DNA of 64,000 nt from Glaciecola sp. (GTDB lineage Bacteria; Pseudomonadota; Gammaproteobacteria; Enterobacterales; Alteromonadaceae), in NCBI GenBank assembly GCA_029246415.1, contig JAQWNF010000009.1, forward strand, positions 62,001 through 126,000, written 5' to 3'. The position numbers and the translations under genes were made by a program. The notes under the pieces were generated by a model that did no database searches, had not been told where the DNA came from, and saw only the letters and a program-made list of their open reading frames with translations. Shown here piece after piece: positions 47,704 to 57,569 of the stretch (within the stretch, counting starts at the first letter, position 1; each line of letters opens with the position of its first letter).

Positions 47704-48081
47704 ATGGAAAACGTACGGATCGATAAGTGGCTGTGGGCTGCCAGACTGTTTAAAACTCGAGCAAATGCGCGTGAAGCTGTGCAGTCGGGTAAAATACATT
47801 ATAATGGGCAGCGTACCAAACCGAGTAAAATCGTCGAGTTAAATGCGATATTAAAAGTGCCAGCAGGCTTTGATAGCAAGGAGCTGGTGATAACAGAAAT
47901 TTTTGATAAACGCCGTGCGGCTCCGATGGTAGTTGGGATGTATAGCGAAACGGCGGAGAGTATCGCCAAGCGTGAAAAAAACGCAGAAGCACGAAAATTA
48001 TCGGCGTTTCACAGCCCTAAACCGGATACCAAACCGGATAAAAAGCAGCGTCGTCAAATCATTCATTTAAAACATCAATAA
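47704..48081 (+). CDS. hslR: Heat shock protein Hsp15 (HslR)
   Basis: 125 residues with an N-terminal S4 RNA-binding domain (VRIDKWLWAARLFKTRANAREAVQSGKI, about 4-32) and a basic tail. It binds 50S subunits carrying a blocked nascent chain and helps recycle them. Transcribed with hslO, 41 bp apart, as in E. coli. Confidence 0.95.
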   Translation: MENVRIDKWLWAARLFKTRANAREAVQSGKIHYNGQRTKPSKIVELNAILKVPAGFDSKELVITEIFDKRRAAPMVVGMYSETAESIAKREKNAEARKLSAFHSPKPDTKPDKKQRRQIIHLKHQ

Positions 48082-48122
48082 TTTAGTTAAACGACAGATT
48101 ATTATAAAAGAGAAGAGTATCT

Positions 48123-49028
48123 ATGTCTGGGATTGCAAGTGTTGATCAAGTTCAACGTTTTATGTTTAATCAAGCCAATGTGCGTGGTGAGTTAGTTCAG
48201 TTACAAGATACGTATCGCGAGATTTTACACTCATACACTTACCCACCAATCATTCAGACATTATTGGGTGAGTTGATGGCGGCGACAACATTACTTAACG
48301 CGACGTTGAAGTTTGAAGGCGAAATTGGCCTGCAAATCCAATCTGAAGGGATCATCAAATACGCAGTAGTCAACGGTACCCATGATCTTAAGTTACGTGG
48401 TGTGGCACGTTGGGATGAGACGGTCACTGAGTTACCTGAAGACTTTTCTGCCTTGTTTAGCAAAGGGTATTTGGTAATTACGATTACACCAAAAGAAGGT
48501 GAGCGTTATCAAGGTATTGTTGGTTTGGAAAAACCAAGCTTAGCAGAATGTATTGAAGAGTATTTTTTACAATCTGAGCAGTTGATGACACAAATTAAGT
48601 TGTTCGCTCAGCAAGGTGATGAGCCGATGGCTGGTGGAACATTGTTACAAATTTTACCAACCACTAGCGAAGCGACCAATGTTGCTGAATCAACCGATTT
48701 TTCGCATATTGCTGCACTAACCGATACATTGACGGCCAAAGAGTTATTTGGCCTTGAAGCGACGGATGTGATGTATCGTTTGTATCATCAAGAAGAAGTC
48801 GAAGTCTTTACGCCTGCAGTGGTTAAATTTGAGTGTCATTGTTCGCGTGAAAATACGATTATTGCCTTACAACACATTGATAAAAATGAATTACTTGCGA
48901 TTGTTGAAGAAGACGGTGATATTAAAATGAATTGTCAATTCTGCAACAAAGAGTACCGTTTTGATGCACTTGATGTTGAAACGATTCATTCTGGCTTTGA
49001 TCCGGATGCGAGTGTTACGCAGCAATAA
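48123..49028 (+). CDS. hslO: Redox-regulated chaperone Hsp33
   Basis: 301 residues. The C-terminal zinc switch is visible as CHC near residue 238 and CQFC near 271; these cysteines form disulfides under oxidative stress and switch the holdase on. N-terminal core has GELMAATTLLNATLKFEGEIGLQIQ. Slightly longer than E. coli Hsp33. Confidence 0.96.
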   Translation: MSGIASVDQVQRFMFNQANVRGELVQLQDTYREILHSYTYPPIIQTLLGELMAATTLLNATLKFEGEIGLQIQSEGIIKYAVVNGTHDLKLRGVARWDETVTELPEDFSALFSKGYLVITITPKEGERYQGIVGLEKPSLAECIEEYFLQSEQLMTQIKLFAQQGDEPMAGGTLLQILPTTSEATNVAESTDFSHIAALTDTLTAKELFGLEATDVMYRLYHQEEVEVFTPAVVKFECHCSRENTIIALQHIDKNELLAIVEEDGDIKMNCQFCNKEYRFDALDVETIHSGFDPDASVTQQ

Positions 49029-49035
49029 TAATCAA

Positions 49036-49070
49036 AAACTGAGTTTGGATTACATGGGTAATCTAAACTC
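49036..49070 (-). terminator. Hairpin terminator overlapping the envZ stop
   Basis: gagtttggattac (49041-49053) pairs with gtaatctaaactc (49058-49070) with one G-U pair. On the minus strand it runs into a T-rich tail (tttttgatta). The envZ stop codon lies inside the stem, so translation termination overlaps the structure. Confidence 0.7.
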
Positions 49071-50336
49071 GACCACTAGGCCACCGTCAGGATGATTGGT
49101 AAAATTGACCTGACCGTGGTGCATATCGATAATGCGTTTGATGATTGCCAATCCTAAACCCGAACCTGAACTACCTCGAGCACTATCGCCTTGGGTAAAT
49201 GGTTGTAATAGAGAAGGCAATTGTTCAGGCTCAATGCCTGCGCCAAAATCTCGAATTTGACAGACAATTTGTTTTTCTTTAAATAACGCCCTGGTATGGA
49301 TCTCTAAATGATCAGAGCCATAACGAAATGCATTTTCAATTAAATTATCTAGTACTCGTTTAATGGCAATGCGACGCAATGCGATATCTGGTAGTGGGGT
49401 GAGTTTTTGGGCAATGGTGTGGTTATCATCAAAATGCCTAGCTTGTACAACGTCTTCTACTATTTTATTAAGATTACATTGTTCGCGTTGCTCTTCGCGA
49501 TCATGACGCGCGTAATCGATAAATTGATCGATAATATCGTTCATATCCTCAATATCTTGCACGATCCCTTCTTTTACCCAGTCATGCTTTTCATCCATCA
49601 TTTCTGTTGCCAGACGGATCCGTGTGAGCGGGGTGCGCAGATCATGTGATATCCCTGCGGTCATCAGGTTTCGGTCTTGCTCTAAGCGTTTGATACTGTT
49701 AGACATTTGGTTAAATGCTTGGGTTACCGCTTGCATTTCAGTTGCGCCTTTAGCGGCTAATGGCTCTGGGAATTCGCCTTGCCCGACTTGTTTGGCTGCA
49801 TTTTGTAAGGCGCGTAATGGGCGCGTCATACGCAATACAAACACATATCCTCCGATAACACTCAACAGTCCTATCACCAGTAAAATCACCGTCAGTGGGG
49901 AAAAGTTAGTTTCACCTACGCCTGGCATGGGAAATACTATCCACAAATTAGGATCTTGTGGTGGATTGATCCAAATTCGATAAGGCATTTGGGTACTGAG
50001 TCTAACCTCGGTGTTACCACCCAGTTGATTGGTAATTTGACTGGACATAAAGCTATAGTATGTCGCTTCATTCAGTCCTGCTTTTATTGCTTCTTGAGGC
50101 GTTAAAAATTGAACGTTGGTACGCGCTGAAAACTGGCGACGACGTTTATCATCACTAATAATCTCTTGATCAAATAAAGTATCGACTTGAGTCGCAACCA
50201 AGGAGTTAATTTGTTGATAGCTTGGTTGGATAAAATAATACGTAACCGATAAGTAGGATACGACTTGGTTGACTAACAACAACGCACCAATCAAGAGGAC
50301 CGTTTGCGCAAATGCACTTTTAGGGAAAATTGACAT
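49050..50336 (-). CDS. envZ: Osmosensor histidine kinase EnvZ
   Basis: 428 residues: two membrane helices (about 10-30 and 158-178) around a periplasmic domain, HAMP, HisKA with [20 protein letters not shown] (phospho-His near 229), and HATPase with N box [11 protein letters not shown]1 [10 protein letters not shown] and G2 [12 protein letters not shown]. It phosphorylates and dephosphorylates OmpR. Follows ompR by 54 bp. Confidence 0.95.
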   Translation of the reverse strand: MSIFPKSAFAQTVLLIGALLLVNQVVSYLSVTYYFIQPSYQQINSLVATQVDTLFDQEIISDDKRRRQFSARTNVQFLTPQEAIKAGLNEATYYSFMSSQITNQLGGNTEVRLSTQMPYRIWINPPQDPNLWIVFPMPGVGETNFSPLTVILLVIGLLSVIGGYVFVLRMTRPLRALQNAAKQVGQGEFPEPLAAKGATEMQAVTQAFNQMSNSIKRLEQDRNLMTAGISHDLRTPLTRIRLATEMMDEKHDWVKEGIVQDIEDMNDIIDQFIDYARHDREEQREQCNLNKIVEDVVQARHFDDNHTIAQKLTPLPDIALRRIAIKRVLDNLIENAFRYGSDHLEIHTRALFKEKQIVCQIRDFGAGIEPEQLPSLLQPFTQGDSARGSSGSGLGLAIIKRIIDMHHGQVNFTNHPDGGLVVEFRLPM

Positions 50337-50390
50337 AGATGTTATTGTTGCTCTGTTCTAGGATTGAGTAAAAGTCCCAAGATGTTAGCA

Positions 50391-51116
50391 CTAACTAACA
50401 TCTGAGCCATCTGGTACAAAGACATAACCCAATCCCCATACGGTTTGAATGTAACGCGGATTAGTCGGATCGTGTTCCAGCATGCGGCGTAAACGGGATA
50501 CTTGCACATCGATACTACGTTCAAGTGCGCCATAGTCACGACCACGAGCTAGGTTCATTAACTTATCGCGAGATAACGGTTCACGTGGGTGCGTGACGAG
50601 GGACTTTAATACGGCAAATTCACCACTGGTCAAGGTCATTGGCTTGCCATTTGCAGACATTTCACGCGTCGCTAGATTGAGTCGATAAGTTGCAAACTCA
50701 ACGATTTGTTCAGCTTGTGCTGGTGCGCCCGGTGCTTCAACGGATTTACGGCGTAAGACCGCCTTGGCACGTGCCAACAGCTCTCTAGGGTTAAACGGTT
50801 TAGGCAGATAATCATCCGCACCCATTTCCAGGCCGATGATGCGGTCGACTTCGTCGCCTTTAGCGGTGAGCATAATGATAGGGATTTCGTTTTCTTTTTG
50901 TCTGAGACGACGACAAATAGATAATCCATCTTCACCAGGGAGCATCAAATCCAAGACTAATAAATGAAAATTTTCACGTTCAAGCAAGCGATCCATTTGT
51001 TCAGCATTTGCCGCTGATCGCACTTGAAAGCCTTGCTCTACCAAATATCGTTCTAACAAACTACGCAAGCGCATGTCATCATCAACAACGAGAATTTTTG
51101 AGGTTTCCTGACCCAT
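50391..51116 (-). CDS. ompR: Response regulator OmpR
   Basis: 241 residues. REC domain with VVDDDMRLR, phosphoacceptor Asp in LLVLDLMLPGEDG near residue 57 and Lys in PKPF near 107; C-terminal winged helix (about 140-235) ending in RYIQTVWGLGYVF. Controls porin and osmotic genes with EnvZ. Confidence 0.96.
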   Translation of the reverse strand: MGQETSKILVVDDDMRLRSLLERYLVEQGFQVRSAANAEQMDRLLERENFHLLVLDLMLPGEDGLSICRRLRQKENEIPIIMLTAKGDEVDRIIGLEMGADDYLPKPFNPRELLARAKAVLRRKSVEAPGAPAQAEQIVEFATYRLNLATREMSANGKPMTLTSGEFAVLKSLVTHPREPLSRDKLMNLARGRDYGALERSIDVQVSRLRRMLEHDPTNPRYIQTVWGLGYVFVPDGSDVS

Positions 51117-51259
51117 TCACCTGTACTCCAAAGCTAAACTATCTTAACACTATAAAGTAAGTGACTAAAAAGCCAATATATTTTGCTGATTTTACGTTAG
51201 GATGATGTTACAAAGTTTGTCAAACATTGCCAAACCATTACAAAATCACGACTAGATCA

Positions 51260-52162
51260 CTAATTGTCTTGGACCCAATCCATTTGAATACTGGCGCGGC
51301 GCTTGGCCTCTAAAATATCTTGGATCAGCGGGGTAAGGATTAATTCCATCGCCAAACCCATTTTACCACCGGGAACGACAATCGTATTAACGCGTGACAT
51401 GAAAGCACCATCAATCATTTTTAATAAAAATGGATAATCGACATTGGTCATTTCACGTCGAAAACGCACTACGACGAAGCTTTCATCTTGAGTTGGGATT
51501 TCGCGCGCACTAAAAGGGTTGGACGTATCTACCGTAGGGACGCGTTGAAAGTTAACATGGGTTTGTGAAAATTGCGGCGTAATATATTGAAAGTAATCAT
51601 CCAATGAGCGCACAATACTGCTCATCACGGCTTCGCGGCTATGACCACGATCAGTCGTGTCACGCACGATTTTTTGGATCCATTCTAAGTTTACTATCGG
51701 CACCATGCCGACCAGTAGATCAACATGCTTAGCAACATCATGGTCTTCCGTTGAAATTCCACCATGCAGGCCTTCATAAAACAATAAATCAGTGCCTTTG
51801 GGCAGGTCTTGCCATGGTGTAAACGTACCTGGCATTTGATTAAACGGTACTGCTTCATCAAAAGTATGCAGATATTGACGGTATTGACCACTACCGGCTT
51901 TACCGTATTCGGTGAATAGATTTTCTAGTAGCTCGAAATCATTAGCAATAGGACCAAAATAACTAATATGTTTACCTTGTTCTTGTGCTTTACGGATCTC
52001 GAGCTCCATTTCAGGACGGGTATAACGGTGAAAACTATCACCGCTTACCCCAGCAGCATTAACATTCAAATTGCGAAAAATATGACGAATAGCATTGGTG
52101 GTGGTAGTCGTACCTGCACCTGATGAACCCGTAATTGCAATAATGGGATGTTTAGCTGACAT
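51260..52162 (-). CDS. prkB: Phosphoribulokinase-like protein PrkB
   Basis: 300 residues with P-loop GSSGAGTTTT (about 12-21) and the PRK features GDSFHRYTR and YEGLHGG. It belongs to the PrkB group found in organisms without RuBisCO (none is seen here), so the physiological substrate is uncertain. It lies nine bases after purD and is probably in the purHD transcript. Confidence 0.9.
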   Translation of the reverse strand: MSAKHPIIAITGSSGAGTTTTTNAIRHIFRNLNVNAAGVSGDSFHRYTRPEMELEIRKAQEQGKHISYFGPIANDFELLENLFTEYGKAGSGQYRQYLHTFDEAVPFNQMPGTFTPWQDLPKGTDLLFYEGLHGGISTEDHDVAKHVDLLVGMVPIVNLEWIQKIVRDTTDRGHSREAVMSSIVRSLDDYFQYITPQFSQTHVNFQRVPTVDTSNPFSAREIPTQDESFVVVRFRREMTNVDYPFLLKMIDGAFMSRVNTIVVPGGKMGLAMELILTPLIQDILEAKRRASIQMDWVQDN

Positions 52163-52171
52163 GTTGTTTTC

Positions 52172-53461
52172 CTATTGGTTTTCTCTAGCAATGGCACGAT
52201 ATGCAATATCGTTGCGATGGAACATTCCATCCCAGCTAATTTCTTTAGCTAACGTATACGCTGCCTGTTGTGCTTCAGTCACACTATCACCCATTGCTGT
52301 TGCACATAATACGCGTCCGCCTGCAGTCACAACTTGACCTTCAGTATTGGTCGTTGTGCCTGCATGAAAGACCTTCGCAGTGGCTGATTCACCTACACCT
52401 AAGCCATGAATAACAGTCCCTTTGGCGTAATCCCCAGGGTAACCACCTGCAGCAAGTACTACACCTACTGCCGGACGAGCATCAAACTCAATGACGGTAT
52501 CGGCTAATTCGCCTTTCGTTGCAGCTAAGCATAGCGCCACTAGATCAGATTGTAAACGTAACATGATTGGCTGAGTTTCTGGATCACCAAAACGACAATT
52601 GTACTCGATTACTTTTGGTGTGCCATCGGCCATGATCATCAGACCGGCATATAAGAAACCAGTATAATCATTGCCTTCAGCTGCCATACCTGCGACAGTT
52701 GGCTCGATAACTTCCGCCATGACACGTGCATGAATCTCTGGTGTAACAACCGGAGCAGGAGAATAAGCACCCATACCACCCGTATTTAGACCAGTATCAC
52801 CGTCACCAACGCGTTTATGATCTTGAGACGTTGCAAAAGAAGCGATGTTTTTGCCGTCTACCATGACGATAAAGCTGGCTTCTTCACCATCTAAAAACTC
52901 TTCAATCACGACACGGCTGCCGGCTGCGCCAAACGCATTTCCTGCTAACATGTCTTTAATTGCGTCTTCAGCTTCGGTCAACGTTAGCGCTACGATAACG
53001 CCTTTACCTGCGGCTAAGCCGTCGGCTTTAATGACGATAGGTGCGCCTTTTTCACGCACATAAGCTAAGGCTGGTTCAATTTCTGTGAAGTTTTCATAGT
53101 CGCCAGTCGGGATCTGATGGCGCGCTAAGAAGTCTTTCGTAAATGCTTTTGAGCCTTCTAGTTGCGCTGCCGCAGCAGTCGGACCAAAACACGGTAAACC
53201 CACAGCGGTAAACGCATCTACGACGCCGTCAACTAACGGAGCTTCAGGACCGACAATCGTTAATTCAATGCTGTTGTCTTGTGCGAATTTAACTAGACCG
53301 TCAATGTCACCAACGCTGATGTTGATGTTTTCTAGATTTGCTTCATTCGCTGTACCAGCATTGCCAGGGGCAACGAATACTTTGCTTACATCTTGGCATT
53401 GAGCGGCTTTCCATGCGAGTGCGTGCTCTCTGCCACCATTACCAATGATTAATACTTGCAT
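52172..53461 (-). CDS. purD: Phosphoribosylamine-glycine ligase
   Basis: 429-residue ATP-grasp enzyme joining phosphoribosylamine and glycine in purine synthesis. The start MQVLIIGNGGREHALAWK and the segments APGNAGTANEAN, KADGLAAGKGV (about 143-153), TGGMGAYSPAP and EYNCRFGDPETQ mark it. Follows purH by 29 bp, as in the usual purHD unit. Confidence 0.97.
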   Translation of the reverse strand: MQVLIIGNGGREHALAWKAAQCQDVSKVFVAPGNAGTANEANLENINISVGDIDGLVKFAQDNSIELTIVGPEAPLVDGVVDAFTAVGLPCFGPTAAAAQLEGSKAFTKDFLARHQIPTGDYENFTEIEPALAYVREKGAPIVIKADGLAAGKGVIVALTLTEAEDAIKDMLAGNAFGAAGSRVVIEEFLDGEEASFIVMVDGKNIASFATSQDHKRVGDGDTGLNTGGMGAYSPAPVVTPEIHARVMAEVIEPTVAGMAAEGNDYTGFLYAGLMIMADGTPKVIEYNCRFGDPETQPIMLRLQSDLVALCLAATKGELADTVIEFDARPAVGVVLAAGGYPGDYAKGTVIHGLGVGESATAKVFHAGTTTNTEGQVVTAGGRVLCATAMGDSVTEAQQAAYTLAKEISWDGMFHRNDIAYRAIARENQ

Positions 53462-53490
53462 AATAAATTCCTATATTTGTGTATCAGGTC

Positions 53491-55098
53491 TTAATGACGG
53501 AAATGGCGCATACCAGTGAAGACCATTGCCATACCTGCTTCATCAGCTGCGTCAATAACTTCTTGATCGCGCATTGAACCACCTGGTTGAATAATTGCAC
53601 TGATACCCGCTGCTGCAGCTGCGTCAATACCATCACGGAATGGGAAGAATGCATCTGATGCCATGACACTGCCTTCAACCACTAAGCCCTCGTCTGCTGC
53701 TTTGATACCGGCAATTTTAGCTGAGTATACACGACTCATTTGTCCTGCACCCACACCGATTGTCATGCCATCTTTGCAGTATACAATAGCGTTTGATTTA
53801 ACATATTTAGCTACTTTCCAAGTAAACAGCAAGTCTTGTAGTTGTTCTGCAGTAGGCTGCACTTTAGTCACAACAGTTAAATCATCTAGCTCAACCATAC
53901 CAAAATCGCGTTCTTGAATTAATAAACCACCATTAACACGTTTAAAATCATAACCGTCGGTCAGCTGACCTTGCCAATCACCACATGCTAATACACGCAC
54001 ATTTTGCTTAGCAGATAACACTGTTTGTGCAGCTGCACTGATGGATGGTGCAATAATGACTTCTACAAATTGACGATCAATGATTGCTTGAGCCGTTGCT
54101 TCATCTAGTTCGCGGTTAAACGCAATAATGCCACCAAATGCAGATGTTGGATCAGTTTGATAAGCGCGGTTATATGCCGCCAAAATATCATCCCCTAATG
54201 CGACACCACACGGGTTAGCGTGTTTAACGATAACACATGCAGGCTCTGCGAATTCTTTAACACACTCTAATGCTGAATCCGTATCGGCGATGTTGTTAAA
54301 GGATAACTCTTTACCTTGTAACTGCTCTGCTGTAGCAACGGATGCTTCTTGAATGTCATTTTCGACATAAAATGCAGCAGATTGATGCGAGTTTTCGCCG
54401 TAACGTAAATCTTGTTTTTTGCTCACTTGGATGTTGTATGTACGCGGGAATTCACTGTGATCATGTTCACAATCTGTCGCGCAATCAGTTGAATCTAAAC
54501 GCGCACCAAAATAATTAGCAATCATGCCATCGTATTCTGCGGTGTGTTCAAACGCTTTAATCGCTAAATCAAAACGCGTTGCGTGATCAACTGCGCCATT
54601 GTTATCAGACATTTGCTGTAACACATGGCCATAATCATTAGCGTTCACCACAATGGTCACAGCGTTGTGGTTTTTAGCCGCAGCACGGACCATCGTTGGA
54701 CCGCCGATATCAATGTTTTCAATGGCATCAGCCAATGAACAATCAGGATTAGCAACCGTTGCGGCGAATGGATATAAGTTAACTACTACTAAATCAATGC
54801 CTTGGATGCCATTTTCAGCCATTACTGCATCGTCTTGACCACGACGCGCTAAGATACCTCCATGAATTTTAGGGTGTAACGTTTTAACACGTCCATCCAT
54901 AATCTCAGGGTGACCAGTATATTGAGATACTTCAATAACAGGTAAGCCGGCTTCTGCAAGTAGCTTAGCAGTGCCGCCTGTAGAAAGTAGCTCAACATCT
55001 TGAGCGACTAATGCCGTTGCAAATTCAACGATGCCAGTTTTATCAGATACGCTTAATAATGCGCGGCGAATGGGAGAAGTAGTAGACATAATTATCAT
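53491..55098 (-). CDS. purH: Bifunctional AICAR formyltransferase/IMP cyclohydrolase
   Basis: 535 residues. N-terminal cyclohydrolase domain ([16 protein letters not shown] at the start, STGGTAKLL near 39, HGGILARR near 80) and C-terminal formyltransferase domain (KHANPCGVA near 282 and the end [14 protein letters not shown]). It does the last two steps to IMP. It lies 93 bp after fis but a terminator intervenes. Confidence 0.98.
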   Translation of the reverse strand: MIIMSTTSPIRRALLSVSDKTGIVEFATALVAQDVELLSTGGTAKLLAEAGLPVIEVSQYTGHPEIMDGRVKTLHPKIHGGILARRGQDDAVMAENGIQGIDLVVVNLYPFAATVANPDCSLADAIENIDIGGPTMVRAAAKNHNAVTIVVNANDYGHVLQQMSDNNGAVDHATRFDLAIKAFEHTAEYDGMIANYFGARLDSTDCATDCEHDHSEFPRTYNIQVSKKQDLRYGENSHQSAAFYVENDIQEASVATAEQLQGKELSFNNIADTDSALECVKEFAEPACVIVKHANPCGVALGDDILAAYNRAYQTDPTSAFGGIIAFNRELDEATAQAIIDRQFVEVIIAPSISAAAQTVLSAKQNVRVLACGDWQGQLTDGYDFKRVNGGLLIQERDFGMVELDDLTVVTKVQPTAEQLQDLLFTWKVAKYVKSNAIVYCKDGMTIGVGAGQMSRVYSAKIAGIKAADEGLVVEGSVMASDAFFPFRDGIDAAAAAGISAIIQPGGSMRDQEVIDAADEAGMAMVFTGMRHFRH

Positions 55099-55142
55099 CT
55101 TATAGTGAGTGCAATGTGAAAAAATAACCGAATTGGTAAAAC

Positions 55143-55168
55143 GAAAAAAGCACCTTAGCGGTGCTCTT
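55143..55168 (-). terminator. Rho-independent terminator after fis
   Basis: Minus-strand gcacc/ggtgc stem (55150-55154 with 55160-55164, extended by flanking A/T pairs) running into six T. It separates fis from purH. Confidence 0.8.
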
Positions 55169-55191
55169 TATTGGGGCGAACCCCTACAATA

Positions 55192-55485
55192 TTAGCTCAT
55201 GCCGTATTGCTTTAATTTTTTACGCAGGGTACCGCGGTTGATGCCCATCATGTTGGCTGCTTTGGTTTGGTTGCCGCGCGTATAAGTCATGACTTCTTCT
55301 AATAACGGCGCTTCAACTTCACTCAATACCATGTCATAAAGGGTTTCAATGTTGGTATTTTCTAACTGCTTTAAGTATTTATTAACTGCTTGTTTAACCG
55401 ACTCACGCAACGGCTTCTGTGCGGTTGTTTGAGCTGGAGTGGTAACGATAGTTGTAAAAGGTGATGATGCATTTTGATCAAACAT
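55192..55485 (-). CDS. fis: DNA-binding protein Fis
   Basis: 97 residues. The C-terminal helix-turn-helix [25 protein letters not shown] is almost the E. coli one, and [13 protein letters not shown] is the inversion-region neighbour. Nucleoid protein and regulator of ribosomal and recombination sites. Follows dusB by 26 bp, the conserved dusB-fis operon. Confidence 0.97.
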   Translation of the reverse strand: MFDQNASSPFTTIVTTPAQTTAQKPLRESVKQAVNKYLKQLENTNIETLYDMVLSEVEAPLLEEVMTYTRGNQTKAANMMGINRGTLRKKLKQYGMS

Positions 55486-55511
55486 AAATACTGCTCTTTT
55501 ATTTAAGAAAA

Positions 55512-56513
55512 TTAGGCGACTGAAGAAATCATGTTCTTTCGAAGTCGTGAGTAGAACATTTCTAATGCATTGAGCTGCTCAGCAGCGTCATCGATCGCAT
55601 TGAAGTGTCCACGAAATTCTCTTCCTTGATCATATTTAGCGATATACCAACCGACATGCTTTCGAGCAATTCTCACTCCGCTAATCCCGCCATAAAAATT
55701 ATGGACGTTAGCGACATGCTCCAACATGACCGTGCACTGCTCCGTCAGCGTAGGTTCTGGCATTCGTTCACCGGTAGCAAAAAAATGTAGTATTTCACGA
55801 AATATCCAAGGGTTACCTTGAGCGCCGCGACCTATCATTAATCCATCTGCACCTGTGTGTTGCAATACGTGCTGTGCTGTTTCTGGTGACGTAATATCAC
55901 CATTGGCTATCACCGGAATGTCCACAGCGCGTTTGATTGCGCGGATAGTGTCATATTCGGCGTTGCCTTTATACATACAAGCTTTGGTTCGACCATGAAC
56001 AGCCAAGGATTGAATATTGTATTGCTGTGCAAGTTTCGCAATTTGCACGCCATTACGGTTATCCACATCCCAGCCAGTACGTATTTTTAAAGTGACGGGT
56101 ACATCCACACTGTTAACGACAGTATCGAGAATTTCTTCAACGAGAGTCGGAAACTGCAACAATGCAGAACCTGCCAATTTTTTGTTTACTTTTTTTGCTG
56201 GACAACCCATGTTGATATCGATGATTTGTGCACCGTTATTAACATTGAATTGCGCAGCCTCAGCCATGAGGGAGGGGTCAGCCCCCGCTATTTGGACAGA
56301 ACGAATTCCATGTTCGCCAGTGTGATCCATACGCATTTTAGATTTTTCAGTGTGCCATACCTTAGGGTTACTCGAGAGCATCTCGGAAACCACTAAACCA
56401 GCGCCCATCTGTTTGCACATTTGCCTGAAAGGTCTATCTGTAACACCCGCCATTGGCGCGAGCATTAAGTTGTTTTCTAATGTGTGGGGACCGATACGAA
56501 TTGTTGAATTCAA
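55512..56513 (-). CDS. dusB: tRNA-dihydrouridine synthase B
   Basis: 333 residues, FMN TIM barrel. [13 protein letters not shown] near 18-30, catalytic Cys104 in [19 protein letters not shown] near 141 and [12 protein letters not shown] near 228 are the family marks. Reduces U17 in tRNA in E. coli. First gene of the dusB-fis operon with a promoter-like site upstream. Confidence 0.96.
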   Translation of the reverse strand: MNSTIRIGPHTLENNLMLAPMAGVTDRPFRQMCKQMGAGLVVSEMLSSNPKVWHTEKSKMRMDHTGEHGIRSVQIAGADPSLMAEAAQFNVNNGAQIIDINMGCPAKKVNKKLAGSALLQFPTLVEEILDTVVNSVDVPVTLKIRTGWDVDNRNGVQIAKLAQQYNIQSLAVHGRTKACMYKGNAEYDTIRAIKRAVDIPVIANGDITSPETAQHVLQHTGADGLMIGRGAQGNPWIFREILHFFATGERMPEPTLTEQCTVMLEHVANVHNFYGGISGVRIARKHVGWYIAKYDQGREFRGHFNAIDDAAEQLNALEMFYSRLRKNMISSVA

Positions 56514-56610
56514 CCACTACCTCACACACTCAAGCCAAAACAGGATAAATCATCCAATACGAATAAAAAACATCCATATTGTGCAATTAATAACCTAGGA
56601 TCCGTCAAGG

Positions 56611-56645
56611 GAGCGCAATTTTACGCCTTTTTTACGTATTTGCAA
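56611..56645 (-). promoter_or_regulatory. Sigma70-like promoter for dusB-fis with GC-rich discriminator
   Basis: Minus strand: TTGCAA (56645-56640), 16-bp spacer, TAAAAT (56623-56618), then TGCGCTC. The GC-rich segment after the -10 is the type seen in stringently controlled promoters, which fits the growth-rate control known for fis in E. coli. Predicted leader is about 98 nt. Confidence 0.5.
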
Positions 56646-56689
56646 AGACTATTTTTTAATCAAATTGGTATTTTTTTGCTTGACAATAA

Positions 56690-57568
56690 TTATCGCTTTG
56701 TTCCAGAGATACTTGCCCAGTCGCCATCTTCCACTATGGCATCAATCGTAAAGTCTGCTGTGTAGAGTTCAGCGATGGCTTGAGCTTGTTCAACTAAGAT
56801 GCCTGAAAGAATAATTTTACCGCCAGATACACAATAGCTACTGATGACTTCGCGCAGCTCTCGCAGTGGCGCTGCTAAAATATTGGCTAAGACAATGTCA
56901 GCTTCATATTCTGGTTTTTCTTGCGGTAGTGTAACGCGTAGACGTTCTGCAACTTTGTTGCGCTGTGCATTTTCTCGCGTAGTGACCAGTGCTTGTGGAT
57001 CAATATCCAAGGCCAATAGATCGGTCGCACCTAATTTTAATGCCGCAATCCCTAAGATCCCGCTGCCACAACCAAAATCGACGACACGCTTGTCAGATAA
57101 ATCAAGGCTATCCAACCAGCGCAAGCATAATGCGGTGGTGGCATGTGTGCCGGTACCAAATGCTAAACCAGGATCAAGCATAACGTTAACGGCGTCGGGC
57201 TCTGGGATTTCTCGCCAAGAAGGACATACCCATAAACGTGTGCCAAATTGCATGGCATGGAAATTATCCATCCATTCACGTTCCCAATCTTTATCTTCTA
57301 GAGGATCAAGCACATAAACAAACTCATCTTGGAGTAATTTAGATTTGGCTAAACGATTAATAATCGCCTGCATATCATCACTAGCCGAAAACAACCCGAT
57401 GACCTGTGTATCAGGCCATAATAATACTTCGCCAGGTTGCAGCTCAAACAGTGGTGTATCCTTTGCGTCTACATAAGTCACTGCTTGTGCGCCATTACCG
57501 GTGAGCATATCGCCTAACGCTTGAACATGATCGGCGACCATATTGATTTTGAGTTGGATATAAGCCAA
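56690..57568 (-). CDS. prmA: Ribosomal protein L11 methyltransferase PrmA
   Basis: 292 residues beginning at TTG (57568), which aligns to the E. coli start (then AYIQLKIN). SAM motif VVDFGCGSGILGIAAL near 160-175 and NILAAPL near 224. Trimethylates L11. The TTG follows the S10 peptidase stop by one base and its ribosome site (aggaac) lies in that gene's last codons. Confidence 0.95.
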   Translation of the reverse strand: MAYIQLKINMVADHVQALGDMLTGNGAQAVTYVDAKDTPLFELQPGEVLLWPDTQVIGLFSASDDMQAIINRLAKSKLLQDEFVYVLDPLEDKDWEREWMDNFHAMQFGTRLWVCPSWREIPEPDAVNVMLDPGLAFGTGTHATTALCLRWLDSLDLSDKRVVDFGCGSGILGIAALKLGATDLLALDIDPQALVTTRENAQRNKVAERLRVTLPQEKPEYEADIVLANILAAPLRELREVISSYCVSGGKIILSGILVEQAQAIAELYTADFTIDAIVEDGDWASISGTKR

Positions 57569-57569
57569 G

